The position numbers and the translations under genes are program-made. The notes beneath the pieces are model-generated. The model was not told the origin of the DNA. It made no database searches and saw only the letters and a program-made list of their open reading frames with translations. DNA of 53,714 nt from Chara braunii. Its lineage: Eukaryota; Streptophyta; Charophyceae; Charales; Characeae. This document shows, in pieces, positions 21,451 through 33,739 of the stretch. Numbering within the stretch: the first letter of the stretch is position 1; every line of letters begins with the position of its first letter. Where the stretch lies: the NCBI GenBank assembly GCA_003427395.1, contig BFEA01000178.1:2334798-2388511 (forward strand), in the 5' to 3' direction.

Positions 21451-24400
21451 AGTGGCAACTTGGAACGTTCGTGGCTTGGGGGACACAGGGGGAAGAGGAA
21501 AGAGAGCAAGAATTAAGTCATGGCTTCATTCCAACCGAATCACAACGNTATGCATGCAAGAAATGAAACTAAATCAGGAGAAGATCGAGGCNATAGGTGC
21601 GTGGTGGGATGACCCGCAAGTTTGGGCTCCTGCAGTTGATACAAGTGGAGGGGTAGCAATTTTGTTGCACCGAAATATGGACGCCAAAATTTTTTATCAC
21701 GATTTTGACCAGGAAGGTCGCTGGGCTTGGATTAAGCTACGATCTGTAGGAAAAGAATGGGCCATTGTTTCTATTTATGCACCCACCGAACGATCGGCAA
21801 GAAAAAAAANTTTCGAGCACCTGTGGGACGTCCTCCCAGACGTGGATGATGTTGTAATTTCGGGAGATTGGAATGTAGTTGTAGACGANGCAAACCCACT
21901 ATTCCACGTGGACAGAGNAGGCAAAGATTTTGATGCCCTGCTGAACCTGATAACGGACTTAGACTTGTACGACCCGTNCAGATTATCCAACCCAACGGAC
22001 CCAGGTTACAGCTGGTACTCCTCGTAGCTGCTTTCAGGTAGGAAAGTCACCCCTCGAAGATTAGACTTTTTCCTTACGAGTAAGCGGATCTAGGACNCCA
22101 CTGTAAATATTTTCACGCAACCTCACCCCTCCTTTGACCACTGCCCTGTTATCCTGGTCTTCTCATGGGGCGAAGGCCNAGAGCGGGGGAAAGNCATCTT
22201 TAGANCAAACGTGGAAACGATAAGAGATACCGGTGTTCANGANNGGACAAGTCTTCAATTACGGAAATGAAAATCGAAAAAGCATTTGTTCCCGTCCACA
22301 GAGGAATGGTGGGACGCCTGCATCTTTTTCATCTCGACTATGCTGAGTGTGTTCTCAAAGATCCTGGCACCCCACGAGAACAGGGAGGAAGCTCGGGCAA
22401 AGAAGAGGGTGTTGGAAGCAGAGGAAAATATCGCTAACGTACCCCAACGTTCGGTGGACAGTCACTAGTGGGGCGTGGTGAGGGCAGAAAGGATGGTAGT
22501 CTGGGATGAAATACAGGAGAGGAAGTCAGCAAGATGGAAGGAGATCTTGGCAACCAAGGGTATTGAAACGGGGGACCGGATGACAAAGCAGACCTTTCAA
22601 CATTTGCTACCCCGTTTTTCACACCGGGAAATGAAATCGCTGCAACATCAATTCATGGAAGATGCAGTGGTGNCAGCAACATCACGAGAGATTTGTAACT
22701 ATGCAGGGATGTACTTCTGTGACATCTTGTCNTCCAGACGGAATGCAGGTGAACATCTAGAGGGACAACANACTTATTCAAACCTGTGGGACATGGTTGA
22801 TGCCTAACTGCCCCAAGCGGCCAGATTGGACTTAGATCGCCCCCTGACGGAACANGAAGTCAAGTTGGCAATGAATGCCACGTTGAAGGGTAAGGCACCT
22901 GGTTCANACGGNATTCCTGTGGAGGTTTACAGTCTGTTCTGGTCTGAACTTGTTCCCACGCTGTACGAAATGTATAATAGTGTTNTGACCGGAGGTAAAT
23001 TGTCCTCTAGCATGTCTTANGGAGTTATCACCCTACTCTACAAAAAAGCTGCAAGGGACGAAATAAGGAGTTGGCGGCCGATCTCTAGAGTGAATGTATC
23101 CTACAAGATTCTAGCGAAAACTCTGGCTAGGAGGCTAGCAAGGTACTTACCATAGCTAGTTNATTATGACCAGGCTGCATTTGTACAGGGTCGGTCAATC
23201 TTCGAGAACATTGTTACCGCGATTGAGACTTTGGAGATAGTGGAAAAGGAGGATAGGTCGTTGGCCATTCTGCTGCTCGATTTAGAGAAAGCTTACGATA
23301 GGGTAAATTTGAGTTTTGTANTTACCACACTGCGAAAAATGGGTTTCGGTAACAATTCTTGCAGATGGTTTGTAGTGTTGTACACTTACTCCACAACATC
23401 AGTGTTGGCCAATGGCTTTCTNTCTGAGCCCTTCCCATTGACTCGTTCTCTTCGCCAAGGTTGTCCCCTTGCACCCCTCCTCTTTGTTATACAATTGGAA
23501 GTCTTAATGTGCAACATCAGAGGGCGCCCAGAGATCATAGGCCTGACATTGAAACATTCTACGTGCAAAGCAAAGGNCTTGGCTGATGATCTGTTCGTTG
23601 TGTGTGAAAACACAACAACAACACTGCAAGGGCTGAAATCCCTCCTGGATGAGTATTCTCTATTNTCGGAAGTAGCAGTACACTGGAGGAAATCCNTTTA
23701 CTTTCTGCCCTGGGAANTGGAACNGAAGCGGACTGGGGAATGAGGAGGATCAGTTCCGNAAAGGCGGAGAGATTTTTAGGCNTCCTAATCTCTATGGATT
23801 CATGCCAAGCGGCTCAGGAAGACCTCCTACAAGACAGACTAACCTCAAGAATCAAATCGTGGAACGCAGCCCCGCACTTATCAGTGTTTGGCAGAGCTAT
23901 GGTAGTAAGAACTTCCCTTCTGTCCCTTCTCAACTATGTAGGAAGGGTTAGAATGCTGAGTCCGTTGGTTATTGCACTAGTGAGAAGGGTCTCTGCTCGC
24001 TTCATTTGGAAACCGAAAGGAGAGGTGGACCAAGGCTTTGTATNAAAGGTCACCTGGGACTTGATATCCCAGTCCAGGGAGGAGCGGGGGTTAGACCTTG
24101 AGGAACCCCATGGGAAGAACTGCATGCAGCTAGCATATTGGGTTGTCATGGCGGCGGACAACGAAGGTTCAGAACACTGGGTCCNGATGGGCGAACACAT
24201 CCTGGCCACGGAATGGGACCTCGCCCGTGAAGAAGACATGTGGCTCTGCTTGCAACTGGAATCCTACCTCAATAGGAGGGTGCAATCCAGGTTNTGGGCA
24301 AGTGTTATTAAGGCCTGGAAGAAGCTGAAGCCTACTGAATGGGCACAACCGCAGACAAAGACGGAAGTATTGAATCAACCGCTTTTTGNCAACCCACACA

Positions 24401-25758
24401 TCAAGGACGCTCAAGGCCAGCCATTTAAGGCTAACCGGGACGCATGAGCATTTGGGGAGAAATGGATTTCCAAAGGGGTTCTTCGCATCAGAGATATCTG
24501 GGACAGCATACTAGGAACTTGGAAGTCNGTGGAAGAGGTGAAAGGTATTCTGGGTCAACTTCAAGGAATAGAGGGCAAGTTGGAGAAGCTGACTGTGGCT
24601 ATACCGCAAACTTGGAGGGATCAACTGTATCCGGAGGCGAGCGACCCTCCGGGTACGAGGTATATTGTCAAGACTCAGTCAGAACCGCCAGTCTATTGGG
24701 AACTGACTGGACACACGGATACTGGAGTCAGAACGTTCCNGAAATGGGAGAAGGGGTCGAATTCCACAGAACTGTACTGTATTGAGCCCTCAGACAGCGA
24801 ATCAGAAACAGAGAGGTCGNTGGAGAATGAAGAACGGAGCTCCAAGGAGGTTACACAAGGATACAGGCCACTACCGGAGGACCAACTGCTACATATTAGA
24901 GTGTTGGGCAAATGGGNGGAGGAGGATAATCACAAGGTTATATCAAAGAGAGACATTCCACTTGAAGAACNCAAACTGGACACGATGGCCTGGGGTTGGA
25001 GAGGGCTAGGTAAGGAAGGCACTATGCTTCCAATGATTGAAATGAAGGAATCGAAGGAACTGTTGTTACCCAGCCGTCGCCCGCTCACGGTTGCAGATGA
25101 AAGATAAGACATGCAGATCAGTGGCTCAGGCCGGAAATNGCTAACGCACAACAACAAACTATGGACACAACTGAAGAATCTCCCCTCTGAANNACATGCA
25201 GCAATTTTTTGGCTGCTATCAATGCTAGTTACTCCTTCTGCGGTCTGGCTTGTAGGAAAGGGAATGGATATCNAGATGGCATGCAAGAGATGCACNTGGC
25301 CATTTGAGACAACTATCCACCTGTGGTGGGATTGCCCGGCGTCCAGACGAATCTNGGCCTGGTGGGCGCTACACTGGAAAGACTTTGCGGACTGGGAGTG
25401 GGACTGGGACAAGGACTGGGTCCTTCAAGGGTTTCTGCCAGCTCACTTGCAGGCAACGGAAGGATGTGGTTATGTGGTTCAGTCCTGCAGAGCTATCCTC
25501 ANTGCGGTCATCTGGGAAAACAAGAACAAGGCCTGCTTCCAGGGCAAAGTCACTTCGGATGTAGAAACCAAGTTGCAGATTCCATTAAAACCAAGGCATT
25601 ATATTAAAGCAGACTGGAACAGGAGGAACCANGACAATCTGTCNGTAGGGAAAGNCCACAGTTGGTTTTTGAGGACCTGGGCCCACAACAACTCATTGAA
25701 TTGGNTGGTGAGGGTAGNCCTGCAAGGAAAATTGGAANTTTGCTCATGGTTGAAGTAG
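21437..25758 (+). pseudogene. LINE ORF2 (endonuclease, reverse transcriptase, zf-RVT), copy 2
   Basis: It starts at ATG 21,437. Endonuclease blocks: VATWNVRGLG, MQEMKLNQ, GGVAILL, SGDWN near 21,865, RRLDFF near 22,055 and FDHCPV near 22,135. Reverse transcriptase spans about 22,830-23,700: KGKAPG, WRPISRVNVSYK, LDLEKAYDRVN, RQGCPLAPLLF and the catalytic block LADDLF with both aspartates. The C-terminal half has a zf-RVT finger near 25,285-25,370 (CKRC, then ETTIHLWWDC). Stops at about 22,025, 22,093, 22,466, 22,804 and 23,153 and frame changes near 24,447 and 25,107 make it inactive. At 23,153 the stop is TAG where copy 1 has CAG. Confidence 0.9.
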
Positions 25759-26213
25759 AGCTTCGTTCTTTCAGGAGTGAGACAAGTGCACTTAGAACNA
25801 CACTAGGTGTATCACGGCCGCAATAGGCACAGNGACTGAAAGTCTTCTATTAAATCCCGANCAGGGCTCAAAGTTTNAGTTTTGATAGGTAGGAGTACTA
25901 GGTAGGTTTAATAAGCCCCGCTGTAGGGGACAACCAGAGGAGCAGAGAGCTCAATGATACCGTGAATTGGAACATTGTACATCAGTCTTTGGAGGAGCAG
26001 AGAGCTTAATGGACTGTTAGGCTCTAGTTTTCGTTACGGAAGGCACCCACAGGTAGGATAAGTTGGTGCAGCAAGATTGGATAAACTGAAGCTGGAGTCG
26101 CTCCAGTGCATTGGTTACCCCGGGTTGTTTGTTGAGGGTTCCCGGCCTCAAAGTTGTATTACTTTGAATAAAAGATACCCTACTTTTCCTGAAAAAAAAA
26201 AAAAAAAAAAAAA
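25759..26213 (+). other. LINE copy 2 3' UTR with polyadenylation signal and poly(A) tail
   Basis: Non-coding DNA ends with AATAAA at 26,167-26,172 and a run of 22 A at 26,192-26,213, the expected 20-base spacing. The phrase GGAGGAGCAGAGAGCT(C/T)AATG occurs twice (about 25,937 and 25,992). Confidence 0.85.
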
Positions 26214-26790
26214 GATATATGTCGAAGCGCCCCTGCAAGATGTGGGAAGATCGGAATGCCCTTTTGGGCAAATTCTTTGTCTTATGCTCTCACAAAAGGG
26301 CAAATTCTTGGTGTTATGCCCCTGTCAGGCCAGCGTGAAAATTTGCTAACTCGACCTCTCCTTTTGGGCCTCGGCATTTGCAATAGGCCTTTGGAAAAGT
26401 TGGCAATTACGAGGGCTTTTTGCAAAGCTNAATGGTACNCGGTAGGGGTATTGCAAGTATGGGGCGCAACTGACACGGGGGTATTATTTCATGAAACATT
26501 TTTCATNTCAGAGGGGCATTCCTCTCTATTCACATCTTCTGGGGGCATTTTGACATATATTTGAACTTTTGGGCGTATTCTGCACATTATCCCAAAACTT
26601 TATGCAAGCCGGAAAACGGACATCGCCTGGTGTGACTGGTGTCCNGTAGAATTGTTATTGCACANCCCCCCCCTACTCAAAAGNCGTCACCGGCCAAGGT
26701 CAAAAGGGGGCACACTGTGGGACCAACAAACGCCAAAAACAACACCCCAAAAAAAAGAACCAACAATACTTTCCTTTTTGACCGGCGAAG
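26214..26790. other. No gene seen; 32-bp direct repeat
   Basis: GGGCAAATTCTT with TTATGC recurs at 26,266 and 26,298, period 32 bp. Otherwise no structure recognised. Confidence 0.6.
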
Positions 26791-27245
26791 GTTGAAAAGG
26801 CTAATTCTTTTAAGGCCAAGTTGCCCAACCAATTCAATTACGTGTAAAATCAANACGGCCTTTCAGGACTTTTTTTATTGTCAATATAGTATTACGGGGA
26901 ACCCTGTAGCAGCCACATCTGNGCTCAAGCCTCCAACGAGGGAATATGCGGGAGCTGCACCCACCAGAAGGTGCGATACCTGCTACAGCANGTGGGCGAT
27001 ACCAGCCAGGGGTCAGCTTGTAGCATCAGTACCGATCTTNTTCGATGGGCCAGTCGCTGTGCCTCCGCTTCGGTCCGNTCCCCCTATGAACATCAGCAGT
27101 TTGGTAAATGCCACTCGGGGGGACCAACGGCCTATCTCTAGGTGGCGGGCGCCGAGCTTGCCCAGGAAGGTACATGAGGCCAATGAAAATTGAACGCAAG
27201 ACCTCCTGAATGTCACTTTCGTGCCTTACCAACCGAGNTAGGCCT
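26791..27245 (-). mobile_element. tRNA-derived SINE with A and B boxes
   Basis: On the minus strand an A-box-like TANCTCGGTTGG lies at 27,240-27,229 and a B-box-like GTTCAATTTTC at 27,195-27,185, with tRNA-like spacing of about 35 bp. The body matches the plus-strand SINE at 11,759-12,165, down to the shared end AATTGAATTGGTTGGGC. No clean A tail is left. Pol III would read it from about 27,245 leftwards. The two SINE copies flank the two LINEs in opposite orientation. Confidence 0.8.
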
Positions 27246-27396
27246 CTGGATCCAACAAAAGTCGGACCTTGGGCAAGGGTAAATGAAACAAAGACAACCC
27301 AAAGCTNCTACTTTTGCAATCCAGAAACGAACCAGATTGTGAAAGCAGCTGACAGACTGAAGGACTNTTCTGGAAAGCCCTCGGAAGGGGCCCTGT

Positions 27397-28478
27397 GATG
27401 CCCTAACGTCACGCCCAGCGCGACTTCCTGTTTCAGAGTGAGGGCGGGTCTGAAAGTGCGTAAAAGGGGTGTGCCAAGGATTTTAGGAAAATGTGGTGGA
27501 GTCCCATATCGGAACTGAGATCTCTAGTGTCAAGTTTCAAGGATAAAAGTGCAAGTGGGTTGGCGGGGGACTGGGTTTCTAGTTTGCGTCTCGCCGAGTC
27601 GGACGGCTAGATCCGTCGGCCTNGCCCCCGGGGTCGGTCTCGTATTCTTTGTACAGAGGGAACACAATGGGTGTCTCTCCGTTCCAACACCTGTCGTCTG
27701 CGTGTTCCACAAACTTAAGAATCTGACGTGGACGGCCTCAGTCGGAGGCNATGTTCTCGGCGTTCTACCTCAGAACGAGCTCGCCGAACAAATCTCCCAA
27801 GCCGGTAGGCGTTATACTGCCGACACTTAGAGCATGGTCTTCNAGGTCAGTAAGGAGCTATCACGTTCCAGGGGACGACTGTTAGATTGTGGTAGGGAAG
27901 GAGCAGATAGAACGAAGGAAAGTTGGTTTCGATGGCAACGAATCNTGATTCCACGTAGGCCTGGAGGTTACACGTGTCGAGGTAATCCGGGATTCGAGAA
28001 TTTTGTCCTATGGCCTGATGAAAGTCTCATGCACACAGCCGATCGTTATCTGTTTGGCATTGAAATATAGGAAGCCTCAATCTCGATCGACGAGAGAGGT
28101 GCTCGTTTTTCCAATACCTCTGGTACTTGCAGTCCCTCAGACAGTCACAATCCGTGATCCAAAATGGAATGTTGATGTCCATATCTTGCGAGGGAATTTC
28201 AATTCATACATCCGTGCGCTCGCGGCGCAGCCTGGTTGGGGACGGATCATGCAGACACGCGTATACATGATGACCGCTTTGTTTTGGTAATTCATATACG
28301 TGCGTGCACTGTTTCCAACAAGGTCTAAGACNACTTGTTATGCATGCANCTATTCTANGCCTGGTCTACCCAGGAAGACGACATACGTAGACTTTAGACA
28401 ACCGATCAAGGCAACATACGCAAACATACGGGTGCATAAAAGGAAAAAAGAAGGAGCGATTTCCCATACATTAACAAG
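27397..28478 (+). repeat. Uncharacterised ~1.1 kb interspersed repeat, copy B
   Basis: Reverse-complement match of 350-1,487. It starts TGTGATGCCCTAAC and ends near GCATAAAAGG followed by an A/G-rich stretch. Copy B lacks about 80 bp that copy A has around 930-1,010. Neither terminal inverted repeats nor a target duplication are evident. Confidence 0.75.
27834..28440 (+). pseudogene. Broken copy of the 175-aa repeat ORF
   Basis: The peptide of copy A is visible (RRPGGYTCRGN, then ENFVLWPDES), stops at a TAG near 28,068 and continues in another frame (IRDPKWNVDVHILRGN, AQPGWGRIM) to about 28,290, then in a further frame. Function unknown. Confidence 0.35.
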
Positions 28479-28489
28479 ACGCCTGAACC

Positions 28490-29960
28490 ATATATGCAAT
28501 AACCCCTTGACTCGGCAATCGACAACATCCATGCTTTCGAGGCAACCAAATAATCAATCGACTTTGCAACCGCTGTACATTTCTGGTTTATCAAAACGGA
28601 AAGAGGCGGGGGAGAGAGAGACAATTCACACATCAATCGAAGAAAANAAAATCCAAAGTTGCCGCAAACGAAGATGGTCAATACCAAAATGAAGATTATA
28701 NAGAGGATGCGAAGATAAAACACCTCTCGAGCACATCGCGCTCTCTCCCGCTCTCTCAACGTTTATTCGATGCNGGNAGTACGTCACCTCGCACCTACCA
28801 ACAACCACAGAGTTGTCACCCCGCTTGATCCGAGCGTGCAGTCGGGTTTGTCCACATGCCACAGTCCTTCGCGGCCATGCGTCAACCCCGACACACTCAG
28901 CATCAACTTGTCACATCGCCCAACTCATACTCACCGTCCTGTTTTCGCTTGTTAGCCGATCCTCTCGACCGTGCTAACCTTAAAATNTAGATTAGAGAGC
29001 GAATTAGTCGCGCTTGCAGACTTTATAGCATTCAGTATTNGCANGAGACAATCCCGGATTACACTAAAGCAGAAGGAAGAGGGAAGAAGGAAGTGCCTAC
29101 AGCTGCATGACTGAGCCGCAACGTGGGGGACATAGCCACTCTCCACGCATCGATCCACTCATGCATCTCTTCGGTCAATGACACAGACAGAAAAGGGGCG
29201 CATGTTTTAGCGCGGAANGAACTCGGGAAGGAGAAGATTACAATTACACCCGCATTCGCCAAGAAGGAGCAAGAAGAGATTATAGTTGCAATTAGGAATA
29301 AGGCGCGGTGGAAAGAGAGCGTAGGACAGGGCGCATCAAAGCGCGCGCCAGTAAGGAGCATGGTGCAGTTGCAGCAGCAAAAATCCGTGACAAAATTACG
29401 ATACGCCCCCCCCCTCCCAATTTGTAGTCTAATTAAAGTCCTAATTTCTATTACTCCCGTATTTTTCCATATTTCAAAATTCAAAAAGTTTTTCCCACAC
29501 GATAATCGCGTCAAAGTTCCCTTCAGCAGAACAAGAGAGAAGTTGTGACAACAGTTATTTACACGCTCGCTAAGGCGCATTCTAACTACCAACCGCCAGG
29601 GGACCAAGTTTTCTCAAAACGATTGGGGTACTTATGCAATTGAGTCGGCCCCTCCCATTCAACCCCCNAAATACAGTGACGTAAAAAGTCGCGCGTTACA
29701 GAAAATAGTTCGTCACATATGTGAGTCAATAATGTGACGCCTGGGGGGTTCCAATCTTATGCTGACTCCTGCTTGTATACTCCTTATCCCTGCACCCGAA
29801 AGAGAAGAAAAAAGAGATGGAGAGGGGACAGAAAGGAAAGAGGAAGAAGACGACCGAAATGAGGTTCGCCATTGGTGTCCGACCCTTGTCGCGTTCTTGA
29901 GTGCGCCCTTATTGTTGCCCTCGTTATTGTCATTGTTCCTTTGGCTGCGTTGACACTCTC
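28490..29960. other. No gene seen
   Basis: Open frames at 29,059-29,607 (minus) and 29,123-29,548 (plus) overlap on opposite strands and match nothing I know. No tandem structure. Confidence 0.5.
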
Positions 29961-30042
29961 GGTACAAGGGGCGAAGGTGGAAGATGAGATTGCGGAAGTG
30001 GCGGGAGAAAANGGGCCAGCGATCTCACCCTGGTGGGGATAG

Positions 30043-31543
30043 TTGCGTATCGCACTAATCGATGGACACGAGGGAAAGGCCGCAGGGGAAGCGCCGAAGC
30101 CACCAATTGACCCTTCGACGAGCGAACAGAGGATTAGCGGGGCGTGGGCCAGTTATGAGGGTAAGCGAGAGGCTGACCGATCCAACGCACGAGAGACAGG
30201 GCCGGAGGGTGCGAGGGTGAACGAGGCACGAGAAACAGGGGACTTGGGGTTCTCCGCCGCCAGGATGGCAATCCTGCATGTAAATAGGAGGATAGGTGAG
30301 GTGGCAATCTTGTCCTTCCAGCGGTACTCCATGCTTAGCGATGAATTGGCGGCCTCGAGGTTGGAGGTGGGGCAGTTGTCCACCCAATTGGCGGAAGAGA
30401 GGACAGAGAACCAAGCGTGGAGGTCCCGCATAAAGGCCAAAGAGGCGGAATGGGAAAAGAGGCTCCAAGATATGACGGCGATGGTAGAGAGGCTCTCGGC
30501 CACTAAGGTGGTCGACTAGACGGAGCAGAGCCGGTATGGTATCCAGGGGAAGTAGGTACAGGGGCTCTTTGGCCAGGAAGGAACGACAGAGACGCCACAA
30601 CGAGAGGGAATGGGGAAGGTGTTCCTGGATCCGACAGAGGCGACAATAAGGCGGGAGGCCGAGGAGGGGAGGTTCAGCTTCAGGACTCCCACGGAGTTGG
30701 CCTCGCAGCAGCCCACCCCTATGACGATTGAGACTCCTAGGGACGAGCCGGCGCAGAAACCCCAACCTCCAGTGGTGAAAGGGAGCCCCATAGAGGAGTC
30801 CCCTATGATCCTTTTGGAGGTACAGGAGGGTGCCCTCACGGGAGCAGCGGCATCCGCTGAGTCGGAGGCAATGGGGGGAGAGGCATCTCGACTGGATGAG
30901 CTAGCGGCAGCCATGGAGCTGGACATGCCGTCGGGAGGGCCTCAGAGACAGGGGACCCCGGTGCGTGCCGGAGATAGAGGAGTTGAGGACGCGGTTAGGC
31001 GCTTGGGCCACTGGGACTGACTCAGGAGAGCACATCTCAGTGCAGCAGTCGGAGGTTATGAGCGGATCAGCGACTGTCATGATCCCCCAGCCTTCTGACC
31101 TACGTGGGGGCAAGGAGATGACTGCGATGGGAGGGATCCGCGAAGGTAGGCCGCTGAGATTGGACACTCCCGCGTACCAACCTGAGGGAGATGAGATGCT
31201 AGCAGGAACGAGTACTCAGATAATGGAGAGGGGACCAGCGAAGTCATGGAGTATGCCGCAGAGCCACGAGATGAGCAGGGAGGCCAGTAAGGCACTGCCG
31301 TTGCCAGGGTCCCAGAAAAAGAAAAGGAGATGTCGGGGGAGGTCAGACGATCAGTGCTTCTTCTGCAAGGACGGCGTACATAGAGCTCTTGAGTGCCCAA
31401 AGTTCCTTAAAGACAAGGCGGCGGGAAGAGTGACGGAAAGAGGTGGAAGGATGTACGACAGACAAGGGCGAGTGGTAGAACGGGCTCCAGATGGGGGTAG
31501 GGCACAGTTGTATAGGCAGAACCAGGAGGTCATGAGCGAGTAG
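30043..31543 (+). pseudogene. LTR-retrotransposon gag remnant with CCHC zinc knuckle
   Basis: A coiled-coil-like N-terminal half (about 30,250-30,510, rich in E, R, L, A with SDELAASRLEVGQLSTQLAEE-type heptads) is followed by two in-frame stops near 30,519 and 30,553, then an acidic/proline region, a frameshift near 30,960 and a C-terminal part. At about 31,358-31,400 the knuckle is CX2CX4HX4C (CFFC, H, C), preceded by a basic KKKRR block and followed by PKFLKDKAAGRV. This is the nucleocapsid-type RNA-binding end of a gag. No protease, reverse transcriptase or integrase follows. Which superfamily it belongs to is uncertain; Ty3/gypsy is likelier. Confidence 0.75.
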
Positions 31544-33130
31544 GGGTTGGGCTGTCTATATGACAGTAGGATCAGAGTTCCTCTGTACACAGAGGTCGGT
31601 TTAGGGATGTACATACTCTGAGTCAGTTGAGTGGGTTCTAGGGGTGTGCAAGTTCAAGTTCGCCGCGAGAGTCCTGTCTAGTTGCATATACATAGATGGC
31701 AGGGCACGTTTGGATTTTGGGTTTTGTGTGTGGTACAAGTTCGGCAGATGAGATTCAGTTGTAAGACACCTGTGACTATGTGATTGAACATTAGTCATGG
31801 AGGCCCGGAAACCTTGTTTACATTTTTTAATCGGACCCTGAAAGCCCTAATCCCTGGCGTGTGAGTCTACCCTGTAGAGTGGAACAGTAAACCCAGTATT
31901 TGAGTTGATGATTGGGGCAGGCATCGTAGTCCTGGGTACATCCTGCGAGTTGTGTGTGTGAGAACTTGACCTGAGTGATGTATTAAGGCTTAAGGGAGAT
32001 ATTTTGCTCCTGAATATATTTTTGACTCCAGACCCTGCGGGGCTTACTCTTGTGACGATCACCATCACTCTCACATGTGTGGCTTTATCCTCATGTATGA
32101 TGATTTTGTGTGAGAGATGTATGAGGAACATCACATGAATTGCGTGGATCTTGCGAGAATAAATGGATGTGAACTGTCTACTCTTCAGTATACTCGTGCA
32201 GTCTGCCCACGGGCAGGATAGGGCCGAGTATCAGGAGAGGGAGTGCAGTCTGTTATTGTGAAAGCGTGAAAATCCTAAGGGATCTTGCGAGTCTTTGAGA
32301 CTCGAGTACTTACCATGCCGGATGTTTTATGGTTGAGTTGTTCTATGATCGAGACCCCTTCAGATTAAGGAAGGCGATAGTGTTATCTGTCGGGAGACTC
32401 ATCCCCAAAAAAAGGGGGGGGGGGTTAAAAAGGCTCGTGTGTATTTGAGTTGATAAAGTCTGACGAAAAGGGACCACGTCTACTTGAGATGTTTGAGAAA
32501 GTCGCAAAGAGTGTAGGGCGAGAGACGTCTCATGATGGGTGGCTGCTCGCTCTGACCAAGTCAGGGGTCATAGCCTTGTGGACCTAGCGGATTTTGTTTG
32601 TGATTGTGTGAAGGATGTCATGCCTTTCGTGGAGAGCTGGTGAATGCCTTCAAACCCCTGCGTGATCTCGCAGTGGGCCCGTGGTTGGTTTTGCGACGCT
32701 CTGTCTAACCACTTGTGCTAGTTCTGGGACATAGTAGGGGAATACCAAGCTAAGCGGTAAAGATTAGCACCTCTAGGGCGTAACCCTAGTGGATGGCTGC
32801 TAGTGGGCACAACCTGGTTGCAGGACCGCAGAGTAAGAGTTTAAGGGAAGTTGCTCGCCCCAGGGAAATTACTCCGTGGGGTAGTAAAGGTTGAGAATTT
32901 TTGGGAAATCCTGATTAATGCTTATCAGGAGAAAACCTATCGTTGTGTAACCAACGAGGGTACTGCCGCTAAAGTAACAATGCGGTGGGCCATAACCCTT
33001 GTCCGATCAACCAGGCTATGGTGGGCCGAGATGGAGACTTAGCCTTTCTGTACTGGACTGCAGAAAGAGCTGAGTGGGTATTAAGTATACAAATATACGT
33101 ATGTCTATTTGATTGCAAGAGATTCTCTGA
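31544..33130. other. Non-coding, hairpin-bearing
   Basis: No gene. Perfect short inverted repeats stand out: CTGCCC/GGGCAG at 32,203-32,216, CGAGTCT/AGACTCG at 32,288-32,304, CTAGGG/CCCTAG at 32,773-32,789. A G-run lies near 32,415. Could be the 3' part or LTR of the gag element. Confidence 0.5.
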
Positions 33131-33134
33131 GAGG

Positions 33135-33201
33135 GAAGGCGAGAGTGCCTTCAAAGGTCTCGATTAAGGCCCGCGTCCCTAGTTTTGGCCAGGACTAGGG
33201 A
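33135..33201. repeat. Two adjacent perfect hairpins
   Basis: GAAGGC/GCCTTC at 33,135-33,152 and TCCCTAGT/ACTAGGGA at 33,176-33,201. Confidence 0.65.
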
Positions 33202-33440
33202 TACCCGACGAGAAGCCGAAGGTTGTCTAGGACCGGGGAAAGGATGATTGGGAAGGTCTTTGGAACTTATGATGTCAGCGTCCTAATGTCGGGGCGGTGA
33301 GAGCGCGGATTAGAAACCTGACAGCATATAGTTGTGGAGGCATGGTTTGATGGAGGCCTCTACCCTGTGTTTGTCAGCTAATCGGATTGGTTCCTTTTTC
33401 GTCAGCGTCTTGAGTAATCTGATAGCTTTTCGATTTTGCG

Positions 33441-33504
33441 AAGCGACGGGGACGTCGCTTAATGTGGTCCGGTAAGCTGTCGGCGCGAATACCCTTACAA
33501 GGGT
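33441..33504. repeat. Two adjacent 8-bp hairpins
   Basis: AAGCGACG/CGTCGCTT with loop GGGA at 33,441-33,460, then ATACCCTT/AAGGGTAT at about 33,487-33,504. The second is nested in GGCG/CGCC. Confidence 0.65.
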
Positions 33505-33683
33505 ATCCGCCCTGGTTTTTGCAAGTGACAGAAAACAAGTTTGACCTGGAATTGTTGAGAAGGTCGCGCGACTTGCGGCAGTGTGGTGACTATAGGTTGG
33601 CTATGAGGTCTAGAAGTAGAGAGTGCGTGGGCGCGCAGGGTTTAAGGCGCGCGGGATTTTTTTTCCTTGTCGTTGATTATAAA

Positions 33684-33701
33684 GCCGGTGCGGACACCGG
33701 C
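33684..33701. repeat. GC hairpin followed by T-rich run
   Basis: GCCGGTG/CACCGGC, seven perfect pairs with a CGGA tetraloop, then a T-rich stretch to about 33,735. The layout resembles an RNA 3' end hairpin, but no transcript is known here. Confidence 0.6.
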
Positions 33702-33739
33702 CTGTTTAACTTTGCTTTATTTTTATTTTTGGTTAAGTA

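Larger units (their letters stand above)
18976..26213 (+). mobile_element. L1-like LINE, copy 2 (near full length)
   Basis: A second, related but clearly diverged LINE. It keeps ORF1, ORF2 with the C-terminal zinc finger, a 3' UTR, AATAAA at 26,167 and a 22-base poly(A) tail. The left end is not fixed; non-coding DNA from about 18,976 to 19,288 is probably its leader. I searched by eye for a target-site duplication of the bases after the tail (GATATATGTCGAAG) near 18,950-19,150 and did not find one. Confidence 0.85.

Noticed and set aside
27185-27245. True tRNA gene
   Set aside because: A and B boxes are present but the cloverleaf is not convincing and the sequence continues into a shared repeat body, so it is a SINE head.
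29059-29607. 182-codon minus ORF and overlapping 141-codon plus ORF
   Set aside because: They overlap each other, match no family I know, and have unusual composition.
33684-33735. Bacterial-type intrinsic terminator
   Set aside because: The GC hairpin plus T-rich stretch looks like one, but the context is eukaryotic and no upstream gene exists.
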